Shown: positions 1-9,462 of the stretch, one piece after another
Position numbering within the stretch: the first letter of the stretch is position 1
Layout: each line of letters starts with the position of its first letter
DNA from: Marinobacter sp. SS13-12
Lineage (GTDB): Bacteria > Pseudomonadota > Gammaproteobacteria > Pseudomonadales > Oleiphilaceae
Assembly: GCF_030227115.1 (NCBI RefSeq)
Contig: NZ_JASSUA010000004.1
Coordinates: forward strand, 62,001 to 126,000
DNA length: 64,000 bases
Reading direction: 5' to 3'
Notes under the pieces: model-generated
What the model saw: the letters and a program-made list of their open reading frames with translations, nothing else
What the model was told of the DNA's origin: nothing
Database searches by the model: none
Made by a program: the position numbers and the translations under genes

Positions 1-178
1 GGTTTTCGAACACCTGGCGGGTCTTGGCGGCAAAGTCGCCTGCGGCCACCTCCATGGTCTCTGGCACCAGCGGGATCTGTCCGGAGATGTAGACAGTGTC
101 TCCGGCCTTGACGGCCTGAGAATACGTACCGATAGCCTGCGGTGCATTTTCGGTCTGGATTACGGATTTATTGGTCAT
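1..178 (-). CDS. ridA: RidA family enamine/imine deaminase (N-terminal part, runs off the left edge)
   Basis: RidA hydrolyses reactive enamine/imine intermediates released by PLP enzymes such as threonine dehydratase, giving 2-ketoacids and ammonia in the cytoplasm. The ATG at 178-176 opens a frame that runs to the window edge, giving about 59 residues. They begin [20 protein letters not shown] and continue with the family's [18 protein letters not shown] segment, which is the usual RidA start. The C-terminal half is outside the window. It lies directly downstream of spoT on the same strand with about 100 bases between, as spoT-ridA is arranged in many proteobacteria, so it is probably the last gene of the gmk-rpoZ-spoT-ridA unit. 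Confidence 0.93.
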   Translation of the reverse strand, partial: MTNKSVIQTENAPQAIGTYSQAVKAGDTVYISGQIPLVPETMEVAAGDFAAKTRQVFEN

Positions 179-281
179 GACCTTGGGACCCTCTGTTTCA
201 AAACGCCAATCCTCACCCCTGGACGGCCAGCCTGTCAACACGCCGAAAGTCGCGCCTCGGGCCTGTCGATCAGTGGCCGCC

Positions 282-2429
282 TTAGTGCCTCACCCGGTTT
301 ATATGGGTAACCGCGCGAATATTCCTGATCCGCCGCATTACCCTGGCCAGATGCCGGCGCCCGTTCACATGCACCACCAGACTGACAATGCCCAGCCTGG
401 CGTTCTGCTCCTCCACGTTAATGCGCTCGATATTGCCGTCCGCCATGGCCACTGCGTTGGCAAGCTCGGCAATGACCCCGCGCTGGCGCTCCAGTTCCAC
501 CCGGAGCTCCACGGAGAACTCGTTGGCAATGTCCTTGGCCCACTTCAGGTGGGTCAGGCGCGATCGGCCCTCATCGTCTTCGGGTAACCTGGAGCAGGTA
601 TCCGAGTGGATGACCATGCCCTTTCCGGAATCCATGGCGCCCACCACCGGGTCCCCCGGGATGGGCTTGCAACAGCTGGCAAAGCGAACCAAAAGGCCTT
701 CGGTTCCACGGATGGTGACGGGACTGTTGTCAGCATTATCCATAACCGGTGCCAGAGCAGAATCCGAAGCCTCACCTTCAGCGCTGCCGCTGACCAGTTG
801 CCGGGCAACCAGGTAGGCCATGCGGTTCCCCAGGCCAATATCACTGACCAGATCGTCGAAGCTGTCTACCTGATTGTGACTGACCACAGCCTGAACCTGA
901 TGCTCACTGATCTTCGACAGGCTGGTTCCAAAGCCTTTCAGAGACTTCTTGAGCAGGGTTTTGCCCAGGTCCAGGGATTCAGCCCGCTTCTGGTTCTTGA
1001 GCACGTGGCGAATACTGCTGCGGGCCTTGCCAGTAACCACGAAACTGAGCCAGGCCGGATTCGGCCGTGCCCCCGGAGCGGTAATGATTTCCACGGTCTG
1101 GCCGCTTTGCAGCGGTTGGCTCAGTGAACCCAGAGTGCGATTGATACGGCAGGCTACGCAGGCATTGCCAATATCGGTATGGATGGCATAGGCAAAATCC
1201 ACCGGTGTGGCGCCACTGGGCAGCTCCATGATCTTGCCCTTGGGTGTGAACACATAGATCTCATCCGGGAACAGATCCACCTTTACGTGCTCGATGAATT
1301 CCAGGGAATCGTCCGCCCGCTCACGCATTTCCATCAGGCCCTTCACCCAGCGATCCACCCGTGACTGGTTGACGCTGGTAACATTGGAAGGCTCATTCTT
1401 GTACATCCAGTGAGCCGCTATACCATTGTTGGCAATGTGCTCCATCTCCTCGGTGCGAATCTGGATTTCGATATTCACGTGCATGCCGAACAGGGTGGTA
1501 TGCAGGGACTGGTAGCCATTGGCCTTGGGCATGGCAATGTAGTCCTTGAAACGGCCCGGCAGCGGCTTGTAGAGGCTGTGCACGGCGCCCAGGATGCGGT
1601 AACAGTCGTCCTCGGTATCAGTAATGATCCGGAAGGCGTAAACATCCATAATTTCATGGAAGGATTTCTGTTTGAACTTCATCTTGTTGTAGATGCTGTT
1701 CAGGTGTTTTTCCCGGCCCAGTATCCGCCCCGGCAAGCTGCGCTCTTCCAGTTTCTCCTGCAGTTTGCCCCGGATGTCATCAATAATTTCCCGGTGACTG
1801 CCCCGCAGTTTTGCGACCGCCTTGGAAATGTACTTCGAGCGCATCGGATACAGCGATGCAAATCCCAGGTCTTCCAGCTCGGTACAGATCGAATGCATGC
1901 CCAGGCGGTTGGCAATCGGCGCGTAGATATCGAGGGTTTCGTTGGCAATGCGCTGGCGTTTTTCATAGGGCATGGGGCCCAGCGTGCGCATGTTGTGCAG
2001 GCGGTCCGCCAGCTTGACCAGTATCACGCGGATGTCCCGCGCCATCGCCAGGGTCATTTTCTGGAAGTTCTCGGCCTGGGCCTCCGCGCGGGTACGAAAT
2101 TCAATCTGGGTCAGTTTGCTGACACCGTCCACCAGTTCTGCCACGTCTTCGCCAAACTGCTCCGCCAGGGCATCCTTGGGGATGCCGGTGTCCTCGATGA
2201 CATCGTGGAGCATGGCGGCCATCAGACTCTGGTGATCCAGCTTCAGGCCGGCAAGGATATGGGCAACCGCCAGGGGGTGGGTAATGTAGCGGTCACCGCT
2301 TTTGCGCATCTGCCCTTCATGGGCCTGTTCGGCATAATAGTAGGCTCTTCGCACCTGATTGATGCGATTGGTATCAAGATAGGTACTTAGCTCACTGGCC
2401 AGCACATCAACCGTTGCCTCTGCCGACAC
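282..2429 (-). CDS. spoT: Bifunctional (p)ppGpp synthetase/hydrolase SpoT
   Basis: SpoT makes and degrades the alarmone (p)ppGpp in response to starvation. From the GTG at 2429 the protein is 715 residues (E. coli SpoT is 702). An HD hydrolase domain with HDVIED lies near residues 75-80, a RelA/SpoT synthetase domain follows (YQSLHTT segment), then a TGS domain ([13 protein letters not shown]) and a C-terminal ACT domain ending [15 protein letters not shown]. The frame is open further upstream, to a TTG at 2540, but that would cross the rpoZ terminator hairpin at 2462-2488. The GTG at 2429 has a GGAGG a few bases ahead and family similarity begins just after it, so I prefer it. An intact HD motif suggests an active hydrolase. 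Confidence 0.95.
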   Translation of the reverse strand: MSAEATVDVLASELSTYLDTNRINQVRRAYYYAEQAHEGQMRKSGDRYITHPLAVAHILAGLKLDHQSLMAAMLHDVIEDTGIPKDALAEQFGEDVAELVDGVSKLTQIEFRTRAEAQAENFQKMTLAMARDIRVILVKLADRLHNMRTLGPMPYEKRQRIANETLDIYAPIANRLGMHSICTELEDLGFASLYPMRSKYISKAVAKLRGSHREIIDDIRGKLQEKLEERSLPGRILGREKHLNSIYNKMKFKQKSFHEIMDVYAFRIITDTEDDCYRILGAVHSLYKPLPGRFKDYIAMPKANGYQSLHTTLFGMHVNIEIQIRTEEMEHIANNGIAAHWMYKNEPSNVTSVNQSRVDRWVKGLMEMRERADDSLEFIEHVKVDLFPDEIYVFTPKGKIMELPSGATPVDFAYAIHTDIGNACVACRINRTLGSLSQPLQSGQTVEIITAPGARPNPAWLSFVVTGKARSSIRHVLKNQKRAESLDLGKTLLKKSLKGFGTSLSKISEHQVQAVVSHNQVDSFDDLVSDIGLGNRMAYLVARQLVSGSAEGEASDSALAPVMDNADNSPVTIRGTEGLLVRFASCCKPIPGDPVVGAMDSGKGMVIHSDTCSRLPEDDEGRSRLTHLKWAKDIANEFSVELRVELERQRGVIAELANAVAMADGNIERINVEEQNARLGIVSLVVHVNGRRHLARVMRRIRNIRAVTHINRVRH

Positions 2430-2461
2430 CGCGCCTCCGTGGGGATACTGAATTTCAGGGA

Positions 2462-2488
2462 TAAAAAAACCCGAATGCATGCATTCGG
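2462..2488 (-). terminator. Intrinsic terminator/attenuator between rpoZ and spoT
   Basis: On the minus strand a fully self-complementary stem, CCCGAATGCATGCATTCGGG, is followed by a run of seven T. It lies about 105 bases after the rpoZ stop and 33 bases before the preferred spoT GTG. It should stop part of the gmk-rpoZ transcription and set a lower level of spoT. It also argues against translation starting upstream of it. Confidence 0.8.
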
Positions 2489-2594
2489 GTCCTTCCGACG
2501 TACGTCCGGTAATGCCTATAGGTACACTATAAAACCGCAAGACCAGATTTCAATGCTTTCGACGGGTTAACAGAAAATATTCCCGTCTCGCACC

Positions 2595-2807
2595 TTACTC
2601 GTCATCATCCTCGGTGAGGAGATCACGGGAGATCATGCCAGCGGCGATTTCGCGCAGGGCAATAACCGTTGGCTTATCGTTCTCTTCAGGAACCATCGGC
2701 TCGAAGCCCTTGGTTGCGATCTGGCGGGCGCGCTTGGTGGCCAGCATAACCAGCTGGAACCGGTTATCAACGTGTTCAAGGCAATCTTCAACGGTAACTC
2801 GTGCCAT
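2595..2807 (-). CDS. rpoZ: DNA-directed RNA polymerase omega subunit
   Basis: The omega subunit binds beta-prime, helps RNA polymerase assembly and, in E. coli, forms one of the two ppGpp binding sites. The 70-residue product begins [20 protein letters not shown] and contains [12 protein letters not shown] and the ALREIAAG segment typical of the family, with an acidic tail (LLTEDDDE). It is slightly shorter than E. coli omega (91), as is usual in Pseudomonas relatives. It sits between gmk and spoT, the classical gmk-rpoZ-spoT order, with about 90 bases to gmk. Confidence 0.97.
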   Translation of the reverse strand: MARVTVEDCLEHVDNRFQLVMLATKRARQIATKGFEPMVPEENDKPTVIALREIAAGMISRDLLTEDDDE

Positions 2808-2898
2808 AACTTCCCCGACAATAGCAATAATGACTGATTTCAGCAGACCGCGTAGTGTAATCTCGCGGGCCCAATTTGTATACAGCTAAAACCCATAC

Positions 2899-3579
<681 letters not shown>

Positions 3580-3612
3580 TCAAACACCACGACTGCAGCA
3601 ACAAGGCCTGCG

Positions 3613-3618
3613 ATTATA
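3613..3618 (-). promoter_or_regulatory. Probable -10 element of the gmk promoter
   Basis: The minus strand reads TATAAT exactly, 82 bases upstream of the gmk start codon. The hexamer 17 bases upstream (GTGCGA) is a poor -35, so this may need an activator or be a weaker promoter. The 147-base gap between gmk and the diguanylate cyclase gene holds nothing else I can recognise. Confidence 0.4.
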
Positions 3619-3678
3619 CGGCGTTTGGCCGCCTATCGCACCCGTCCACGGGGGAAGGTACGTTGATCCGGCGTAGCT

Positions 3679-4947
3679 TCAGTCATGCCAGACACAGCGG
3701 TTGCGCCCCTGATCTTTTGCCAGGTACAGACGGTGGTCTGCAATTTCCAGCAAGCGGATCATATCCACCTCATTGTCGCCCGGCACGGCACCGGCGACAC
3801 CCATACTGACGGTGACATAAGGCGCCGCTTCCGAATGGCTGTGGGGAATGGCCAGCGCATTGACGTCGTGGCGTATTCTCTGTGCGACTGCCCTCGCGCC
3901 GTCAAGATCCGTACCGGGAAGCACACAGACAAACTCCTCCCCGCCATAGCGCGCCACAATATCCGTGGGGCGGGTCAAAGCGCCGCTCAACGCGCGGGCC
4001 ACCGAGCGCAGACAATCGTCCCCTACGGCATGGCCGTAGTTGTCGTTAAAGGGCTTGAAGTAGTCGATATCAATGAAAATCAGCGACAGGGGCTGGCTCA
4101 GGTCTGCCGCCTGGTACCAGCATTTTTCCAGGAAGTCATCGAAAAAACGCCGGTTTGGTATGCCCGTCAAGCCGTCAATGGTCGATATCTGATGCAGCGC
4201 GTCGCGCTGGTCCAGCCCCTTCTGGAAGGCCTGCATAAGATTGTCCAGCTCCCGCACCAGGCGCCCTAACTCATCACGGCGGGAGTGCGGAGTATTGGGT
4301 CTGGGCCATCGCCCTGGCTGTTTCAGGCTCACAGCGGCAATGGCACGATAAATACTGAGCAGGGGCCGGGTGATCAGGAAGTGGAAAACCAGCACCACCA
4401 GCACGGCAATGCTCAATGCTTCAACAATACCCAGCAGGAACAGGCGTCGCCCACGCTGCACATAAGACTCGCCAATCGAAGCGGCGGAGAGTACCAGCCG
4501 AAGTTGACCAACCGGCAGCGGCTCGGGGGTCCGGGACACGGAATAATCCAGTGACTTCTGATAGTGGGTGACGTCACCGAACAATGCCTGCAAGAGTACC
4601 CCGGCCTGCTCGCTGGACGCATCGCCCTTCTCCATCAACACCCGACCGAAGTCATCGCGCAGGGAAACATAACGGACACTGCGGTAATTGTAGAGGCCTT
4701 CAACCACCTGGTTGGCCAGATCCGGATTGAGCTGAAAGGCAGCTTCCGCGGCAGACCCTTCAACCAGGTTCAGCAACCGCTCCATATCTTCCCGGGTTTC
4801 CGCTCGCACCATCCGGGCGTCCGACACCAGCTGAAAGACCCCGGTGCCCGCACTCAGCAGCAGGGCAATGACGAACGTCACCAGAGCCTGCCGGGTGGTG
4901 ATACTGTGCCAGCGGGTTACTTTTGCGCCTTTTTCTTCCGGTTTCAT
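3679..4947 (-). CDS. Membrane-bound diguanylate cyclase (GGDEF)
   Basis: It is predicted to make cyclic di-GMP from two GTP at the inner membrane. The 422-residue protein has a short cytoplasmic tail, a TM segment near residues 19-38 (ALVTFVIALLLSAGTGVF), a periplasmic stretch of about 130 residues, a second TM (LFLLGIVEALSIAVLVVLVFH), a HAMP-like linker and a C-terminal GGDEF domain. The signature is intact GGEEF at 335-339, and an inhibitory I-site RPTD starts nine residues before it (326), so product inhibition is likely. The periplasmic part resembles small extracytoplasmic sensor folds but I cannot assign it. It overlaps the upstream solute-binding protein gene by ATGA, so translation is probably coupled, which suggests that it senses through those proteins. 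Confidence 0.9.
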   Translation of the reverse strand: MKPEEKGAKVTRWHSITTRQALVTFVIALLLSAGTGVFQLVSDARMVRAETREDMERLLNLVEGSAAEAAFQLNPDLANQVVEGLYNYRSVRYVSLRDDFGRVLMEKGDASSEQAGVLLQALFGDVTHYQKSLDYSVSRTPEPLPVGQLRLVLSAASIGESYVQRGRRLFLLGIVEALSIAVLVVLVFHFLITRPLLSIYRAIAAVSLKQPGRWPRPNTPHSRRDELGRLVRELDNLMQAFQKGLDQRDALHQISTIDGLTGIPNRRFFDDFLEKCWYQAADLSQPLSLIFIDIDYFKPFNDNYGHAVGDDCLRSVARALSGALTRPTDIVARYGGEEFVCVLPGTDLDGARAVAQRIRHDVNALAIPHSHSEAAPYVTVSMGVAGAVPGDNEVDMIRLLEIADHRLYLAKDQGRNRCVWHD

Positions 4948-5693
4948 TCTCCGTTCCCCAGAACCTGCTGCCGTATCTGGTGGTAACGACCTTCCTCTTT
5001 CAGGTGTTCAACCCGGGTTTGCAGTTGTTTCAGGAAACGGGCTGGAACGGACTTGTGGCAAGCAAGATAGATCGCACTGCGCCGAAAGGTAAACAGCCTT
5101 TCAAGCCGAACCCCGGCGCTGCCTGCCACGACCTCGGCCACGTCTGGGCCGGTCACCCAAACATCAATAAGGCCGGACGTCAGTCGTTTGAGGTTTTCAC
5201 TGTCCCGGGATGCATTGATAATCTCAACGCCCTGGTTTGCCACATGAATACTGATGGCATCCTCATGGAAACTACCAACCCTCAGGCCCTTCAATTCCTC
5301 CAGGCTGGTCGCCTCGATACTGCGCCCCGGCAGGGCGAAGGCCGCCCACTCTGTCTCTACCAGCGGCCCCACCCAGTGGAACATGGCCTCTCGCTCGGCG
5401 GTGCGAGCGGTGGAGTACACGCAGTTCCCGGGCCGCAGCCTCGCCTCGCTGAAGGCCCTCGCCCAGGGCACCAGCAGGAAGTTCACGGGGTGATCTATTG
5501 CAGTCAGCGCTTCCTGCAACAGCCTGGTGGAAATGCCGTCTATCTCGCCCTGGTCATTGATAAAATTATAAGGCGGGTATTCTTCTGTGTAGAAGGTGAT
5601 GGGCTCAGCCGCCTGGGCATGTCCCCACACCCACAAGGCAAGGCATGGAAAAAGCAGGAACTTCAGTTCCTGTCGACAAATCAGGCGGTGCAT
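4944..5693 (-). CDS. Periplasmic solute-binding protein, SBP_bac_3 family (second of a pair)
   Basis: Starting at the ATG at 5693, which follows AGGAG with a six-base spacer, the product is 249 residues. A Sec signal peptide ends around LALWVWGHAQA and is followed by AEPITFYTEEYPPYN, the first strand and ligand loop seen in amino-acid-type periplasmic binding proteins. Later segments (LLVPWARAFSEARL, STARTAEREAMFHWVGPL) are shared with the next gene, showing tandem duplication. There is no permease or ATPase gene alongside. The ATGA overlap with the downstream diguanylate cyclase points to a sensory role rather than transport. The frame extends upstream to 5861 but that stretch overlaps the neighbouring gene and lacks family similarity. 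Confidence 0.85.
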   Translation of the reverse strand: MHRLICRQELKFLLFPCLALWVWGHAQAAEPITFYTEEYPPYNFINDQGEIDGISTRLLQEALTAIDHPVNFLLVPWARAFSEARLRPGNCVYSTARTAEREAMFHWVGPLVETEWAAFALPGRSIEATSLEELKGLRVGSFHEDAISIHVANQGVEIINASRDSENLKRLTSGLIDVWVTGPDVAEVVAGSAGVRLERLFTFRRSAIYLACHKSVPARFLKQLQTRVEHLKEEGRYHQIRQQVLGNGE

Positions 5694-5703
5694 GCCTCCC
5701 TCC

Positions 5704-6444
5704 TCATTCAATTGGCGGTATCTTGCCCCGGGCGCGAAGGTCGTCAAGTATCTGCTGCAACCGCTCAACAACGGCAGGATCGGTATCGCCGTTGACTGCA
5801 AAGTACAGTGGGTCCTCAGACAGGACATAGACAGTCTCGAAATCGTCCGGATCATGCCCATGCTTCCTCAACAGCCAATGCGCCACATCTTCACCATAGG
5901 CCCACAGGTTGACCCGGTTGGCGACCAGCATGTTCATCGCACTCTCGTTATTCACAGCCGTGTGCATGCGGGCGGTATTAACACCGGATTCCAGCAATTT
6001 CTGGGCACCTATGTCCTCCCCGATAACCACCATACTGAAGTTACCGTTTTGCAGGGCCTCCTGGTTCTGGATCGAGATATTGCTGTCTTTCCTGGCCAGC
6101 AACACCACGCGTCCGGCCGCCAGGGGGCCCACCCACTGAAACAGGTCCTCGCGGGCACTGGTACGGGTGGTGGAAAACAGCACGGTATCCGGCGTAAGCA
6201 GGGTGGTGTCATAGCCTCTGGCCCACGGCAGCACCCGGATATCCGTGGTTTTCGTAGTGCTTCCGGCGTGTTGCAGCATGGCCTTCAGGATTCCAACGGA
6301 TGAACCCTTCAGCTCACCTTCGTCCAGGTAATTGTAGGGTGGGTAATGCTCCGTTATGAAGGTGAGCCGATCAAGCTCAGAGGCGGCCCCGTAAAGAGGG
6401 CCGAAGAAAAAAATCACCAGTAGGCAGCGACAAAGCTTTGTCAT
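5704..6444 (-). CDS. Periplasmic solute-binding protein, SBP_bac_3 family (first of a pair)
   Basis: The 246-residue protein has a Sec signal peptide (about 20 residues, LLVIFFFGPLYGAASE) and an SBP_bac_3-type domain starting LTFITEHYPPYNYLDEG. It is a paralogue of the next gene: both keep YPPYN, a PWARG/PWARA motif, a STTRTSARE/STARTAERE motif and WVGPL. The next gene starts ten bases after its stop, and a membrane diguanylate cyclase follows, so the three form one operon. The ligand is not evident; small amino acids or aromatic ligands are possible from the family only. About 160 bases upstream separate it from yicC and may hold its promoter (a TTGACG lies there, but no good -10). Confidence 0.87.
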   Translation of the reverse strand: MTKLCRCLLVIFFFGPLYGAASELDRLTFITEHYPPYNYLDEGELKGSSVGILKAMLQHAGSTTKTTDIRVLPWARGYDTTLLTPDTVLFSTTRTSAREDLFQWVGPLAAGRVVLLARKDSNISIQNQEALQNGNFSMVVIGEDIGAQKLLESGVNTARMHTAVNNESAMNMLVANRVNLWAYGEDVAHWLLRKHGHDPDDFETVYVLSEDPLYFAVNGDTDPAVVERLQQILDDLRARGKIPPIE

Positions 6445-6605
6445 GGGCAGTTACTTCAGTACAGCACAACGCGTGGCCTGTTTTTTGTATGTACCTGGCT
6501 GCTACCAGGAACATGTCTTTGTTATCGTCAAGGTAGCACATGCCAGGCATCCTGTACGGATTACCTACAGGTGTGGCCAACAAACCGCTATTGGCCGCAG
6601 CCGCT

Positions 6606-7472
6606 CTACTCCAGGTTCTGTACCTGCTCCCGCATCTGCTCAATGAGCACCTTCAGATCAACGGCAGCCCTGGTCACCCGGGCATCGATACTTTTGCTAC
6701 TGAGGGTGTTGGCCTCACGGTTCAGCTCCTGCATCAGAAAGTCCAGCCGACGGCCGATGGCATCATCGCCCTGAAGGGTCTCTGACACTTCGGTGATATG
6801 GGCGTCCAGCCGGTCAAGCTCTTCGGCCACGTCACTTTTCTGGGCCAGCATGACCATTTCCTGGGCAATTCGGTCAGGGTCAATGTCGACCTTTGCCTGC
6901 TCAAAGCGGTTTTTCAGGTGCTCTTCCTGGGCGCGAATCAGCTCCGGCATGCGCTCCCGCACCTCAGCGATCAGTTTGCCCATGGTGGCCAGCCGGTCTT
7001 CAAACAACGGGCGCAGACGTTCCCCTTCACGTTCCCTGACTGTCACCAATTCACTCACCGTACGCTCAAACAGCTCCCCCGCTGCCTTGCGGGCAGGACC
7101 GTAATCCTGCTCGGTGGAGGCCAGCACACCTGGCCACCTGAGGACATCCAGGGCACTGATGTGGGCCGGATTATCCAGCATCTTGTTGATGTGATTGGCC
7201 GCCTCATTCACCGCATGGGCCACATCCTCGTCGATCTCGAACCCCTGCGACGCAGCTTCCGTTGTCTGCAGGCGAATGGCCACATCCACCTTGCCCCGTC
7301 GCAGTTGTTTGCGCAGCTGTTCGCGAAAACTGTTTTCCAGTTCCCGAAGTGCCTCGGGTAGTCGGAAGGACGGCTCCAGGTAACGGTGATTGACCGTGCG
7401 AATCTCGCAGGTGAGCGTTCCCCAGTTCTCCTGGGTATCCTGGCGGGCAAAGGCCGTCATACTTCTGATCAT
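6606..7472 (-). CDS. YicC family RNA-binding/endoribonuclease protein
   Basis: YicC-family proteins carry N-terminal YicC and C-terminal DUF1732 domains and act on RNA; E. coli YicC has been described as an endoribonuclease. The start MIRSMTAFARQDTQENWGTL at 7472 is the family's usual N-terminus and gives 288 residues (E. coli 287). The C-terminus (IGRRLDFLMQELNREANTLS, then VDLKVLIEQMREQVQNLE) is the conserved DUF1732 signature. It is divergent from rph with 164 bases between, as in Pseudomonas and E. coli, where yicC and the RNase PH gene also neighbour each other. Confidence 0.95.
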   Translation of the reverse strand: MIRSMTAFARQDTQENWGTLTCEIRTVNHRYLEPSFRLPEALRELENSFREQLRKQLRRGKVDVAIRLQTTEAASQGFEIDEDVAHAVNEAANHINKMLDNPAHISALDVLRWPGVLASTEQDYGPARKAAGELFERTVSELVTVREREGERLRPLFEDRLATMGKLIAEVRERMPELIRAQEEHLKNRFEQAKVDIDPDRIAQEMVMLAQKSDVAEELDRLDAHITEVSETLQGDDAIGRRLDFLMQELNREANTLSSKSIDARVTRAAVDLKVLIEQMREQVQNLE

Positions 7473-7636
7473 GGTGACTCCGCGTTTGGAAAGAAGCAGT
7501 ACCTTCAGTCTAGCAGGGTGACTGCCCGAACATCGAACAGACGTCTCTGGCTGCGTGTTATACTCCGTAATCTTTCGACATTGCAATCGACCAGGACTGA
7601 TGTCCTGGACACTCACTACTGATACCAGGAACGACT

Positions 7637-8353
7637 ATGAGACCGAGCGGAAGAACGCCGGAACAATCCCGAGATATTCGCATTACACGCCACTACACCC
7701 GCCACGCCGAAGGTTCCGTGCTGGTGGAATTCGGCGACACCAAGGTGATCTGCACCGCCTCTATCGAAAACAAGGTCCCACCGTTTCTGCGGGGCGAAGG
7801 CAAGGGCTGGATCACTGCCGAGTACGGCATGCTGCCCCGCTCTACCGGCAGCCGCATGGGCCGCGAAGCCGCCCGTGGCAAACAGGGTGGACGTACCGTG
7901 GAAATCCAGCGTCTCATCGGCCGCTCCCTGCGCGCCGCGGTTGACCTGAGCGCCCTGGGCGAACACTCGATTACTATCGACTGCGACGTTATCCAGGCTG
8001 ACGGTGGCACCCGCACGGCTGCTATCACCGGGGGCTGTGTGGCACTTGTAGACGCGCTGAACCATCTGGTTAAAGAGGGCCGGCTGAAAAAGTCGCCTCT
8101 GAAGCAGATGATTGCGGCTTTCTCAGTCGGTGTTTACAAGGGTACGCCGGTGCTGGATCTGGATTACCCGGAAGACTCCGAAGCCGAGACCGACATGAAT
8201 GTGATCATGACGGATCAGGGAGGTTTCATTGAGATTCAGGGGACGGCCGAGGGCGCGCCGTTTGAGCAGGAAGAGCTCGATGGCATGCTGAAGCTGGCCA
8301 AGCTGGGGATTTCTCAGTTGTTTGAGGCCCAGAAGGCGGCTTTGGAAGTTTAA
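7637..8353 (+). CDS. rph: Ribonuclease PH
   Basis: A phosphate-dependent 3'-5' exoribonuclease that trims the 3' ends of tRNA precursors. The product is 238 residues, the family length. It starts [20 protein letters not shown] and keeps [15 protein letters not shown], the phosphate-site arginine segment ([19 protein letters not shown]), and the [18 protein letters not shown] block. The C-terminal catalytic stretch [19 protein letters not shown] is also intact, so the enzyme should be full and active, unlike the frameshifted rph of E. coli K-12. It is divergent from yicC. Confidence 0.98.
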   Translation: MRPSGRTPEQSRDIRITRHYTRHAEGSVLVEFGDTKVICTASIENKVPPFLRGEGKGWITAEYGMLPRSTGSRMGREAARGKQGGRTVEIQRLIGRSLRAAVDLSALGEHSITIDCDVIQADGGTRTAAITGGCVALVDALNHLVKEGRLKKSPLKQMIAAFSVGVYKGTPVLDLDYPEDSEAETDMNVIMTDQGGFIEIQGTAEGAPFEQEELDGMLKLAKLGISQLFEAQKAALEV

Positions 8354-8370
8354 TTTTCTGGAAGCTGGTT

Positions 8371-8424
8371 TGTCGGATTACGCCTTCGGCTTTTATGCCC
8401 TTCACGGGTAAATCCGACCTACGG
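8371..8424. repeat. Short palindromic repeat, copy 1 (GTCGGATT...AATCCGAC type)
   Basis: The stretch opens TGTCGGATTACGCCTTCGGC and closes TAAATCCGACCTACGG, so the ends are inverted repeats (GTCGGATT / AATCCGAC) around a GCCTTCGGC hairpin. A related element lies at 33985-34018 in the opposite sense. In this copy about 20 extra bases (ttttatgcccttcacgg) are inserted. It follows the rph stop directly and could act as a transcript-end structure or a REP-like element. Confidence 0.75.
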
Positions 8425-8450
8425 TTTGCGGTTAACTCTGGAGTCTGGGC

Positions 8451-8560
8451 GGTCTCGGGGAGATGGGCCTTCCCGGACCGTCTCCGGCCAGGGACGGCCG
8501 GAGTCGAGCGCACAGGGATGTGCTTGTAGCGTGTCCGGGAAGGGCCATCTCTCCGAGACC
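8451..8560. repeat. Large cloverleaf-like palindrome, copy A (reverse orientation)
   Basis: The arms 8451-8478 and 8533-8560 are 28 bases each and complementary except at two positions (GGTCTCGGGGAGATGGGCCT... against its partner). The 54-base core between them, read on the minus strand, contains ACGCTACAAGCACATCCCTG followed by TGCGCTCGAC and a second hairpin with a TCCC loop (CTCCGGCC / GGCCGGAG). It matches the cores at 18567-18620 and 33870-33921 but in reverse orientation. It fills most of the gap between convergent rph and crc. Confidence 0.85.
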
Positions 8561-8574
8561 GTTTATTCCCTACC

Positions 8575-9381
8575 CTAAAGGCCAATCTCGATATCGTAAT
8601 CCATGATCACCGGCGCGTGATCGGAGAAGCGGGTGCTGTCGTCAATCCAGCCATCGCGGATGGTCTTGCGGATTCCTGGCGTCAGTAGCTGATAATCCAC
8701 GCGGATTCCGGCGTTCTTGCGGGAACCTTCGGCCTGCTCGGGCCACCAGGTGAACTGGTTGCTTTGTTTGTTGATATCGCGGAATGCATCAACACAGCCC
8801 ATTTCATCAAACAGGCGATCCAACCATGCCCGTTCGTGGGGCAGAAAACCGGAGAAATCCAGCGTGTGGTACAGCGGGCTGGCGTCGGTCACGTGATGGG
8901 CGGTCTGCAGGTTGGCGCAGAAGATGAACTGACGGCGCTTGCGCAGGGTTTTCTGCATATGGAGGCCGAAGGCTTCCATGAAATCGTCCTTGTGATCCAG
9001 CACGGTCAGGTCGTCGTCGCCAATCAGCTCCTCTTCCCGGCCCAGGGCACAGGGGGAGAGCACACAGGCAACGGACACCTTGTCGAAATCGGCCTGGATA
9101 AAACGGCCCTCGCGGTCGGCCTGCTCATTGGCAAAACCGTACATGATGGCTTTGGGAAAGTGGCGGGTATAGATGCCAACACCGCCGTCCTCGTTGCGTT
9201 CGCCATCAATGAAGTAGGCCTCGTAGCCCTCCGGGATCAGGTTGTAGTCCTCGATCTCGTAGGCCCGCATGCGGTGGTCCTGAACGCAGACCACGTCAGC
9301 GTCCTGCCTGGCCAGCCATCCAAAGAAACCTTTTTCAACCGCCTGAGCCAGACCGTTGACGCTGATCGTTACTACCCGCAT
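8575..9381 (-). CDS. crc: Crc-like catabolite repression control protein (ExoIII fold)
   Basis: In Pseudomonas, Crc works with Hfq to repress translation of mRNAs for less preferred carbon sources; it has the fold of exonuclease III but no nuclease activity. The 268-residue protein has the fold's landmarks (ISVNG with N9, GGVGIYTRHFPKA, EGRFIQADFDKVSVACV, NQFTWWP, RVDYQLLTPGI, FSDHAPVIMDYD). Active-site positions are altered: QDHR (D35) in place of QE, and CANLQTAHH in place of CGDLNxAH, the same places where Pseudomonas Crc diverges, although SDH (253-255) is kept. The rph-crc-pyrE position is identical to Pseudomonas. An active ExoIII-type nuclease remains possible but less likely. Confidence 0.82.
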   Translation of the reverse strand: MRVVTISVNGLAQAVEKGFFGWLARQDADVVCVQDHRMRAYEIEDYNLIPEGYEAYFIDGERNEDGGVGIYTRHFPKAIMYGFANEQADREGRFIQADFDKVSVACVLSPCALGREEELIGDDDLTVLDHKDDFMEAFGLHMQKTLRKRRQFIFCANLQTAHHVTDASPLYHTLDFSGFLPHERAWLDRLFDEMGCVDAFRDINKQSNQFTWWPEQAEGSRKNAGIRVDYQLLTPGIRKTIRDGWIDDSTRFSDHAPVIMDYDIEIGL

Positions 9382-9462
9382 ACGTGTTCCCTGATTCGGT
9401 TTGTGTGTATGATACCGGTTTTACGCGTTAATTAAAGATCCACACCCGCCAGAAGCCCTGTC

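Noticed and set aside
5693..5861. Upstream extension of the 4944-5693 binding-protein frame
   Set aside because: The extension lies within the neighbouring gene, has no signal-peptide character, and the ATG at 5693 has an ideal ribosome site and signal peptide.
7473..7616. Upstream extension of the yicC frame
   Set aside because: It reaches back across the yicC-rph promoter gap and has no family similarity before MIRSMTAFAR.
8371..8424. rph terminator
   Set aside because: The repeat has a hairpin but no T tract, and a related copy occurs elsewhere, so it is better described as a repeat.
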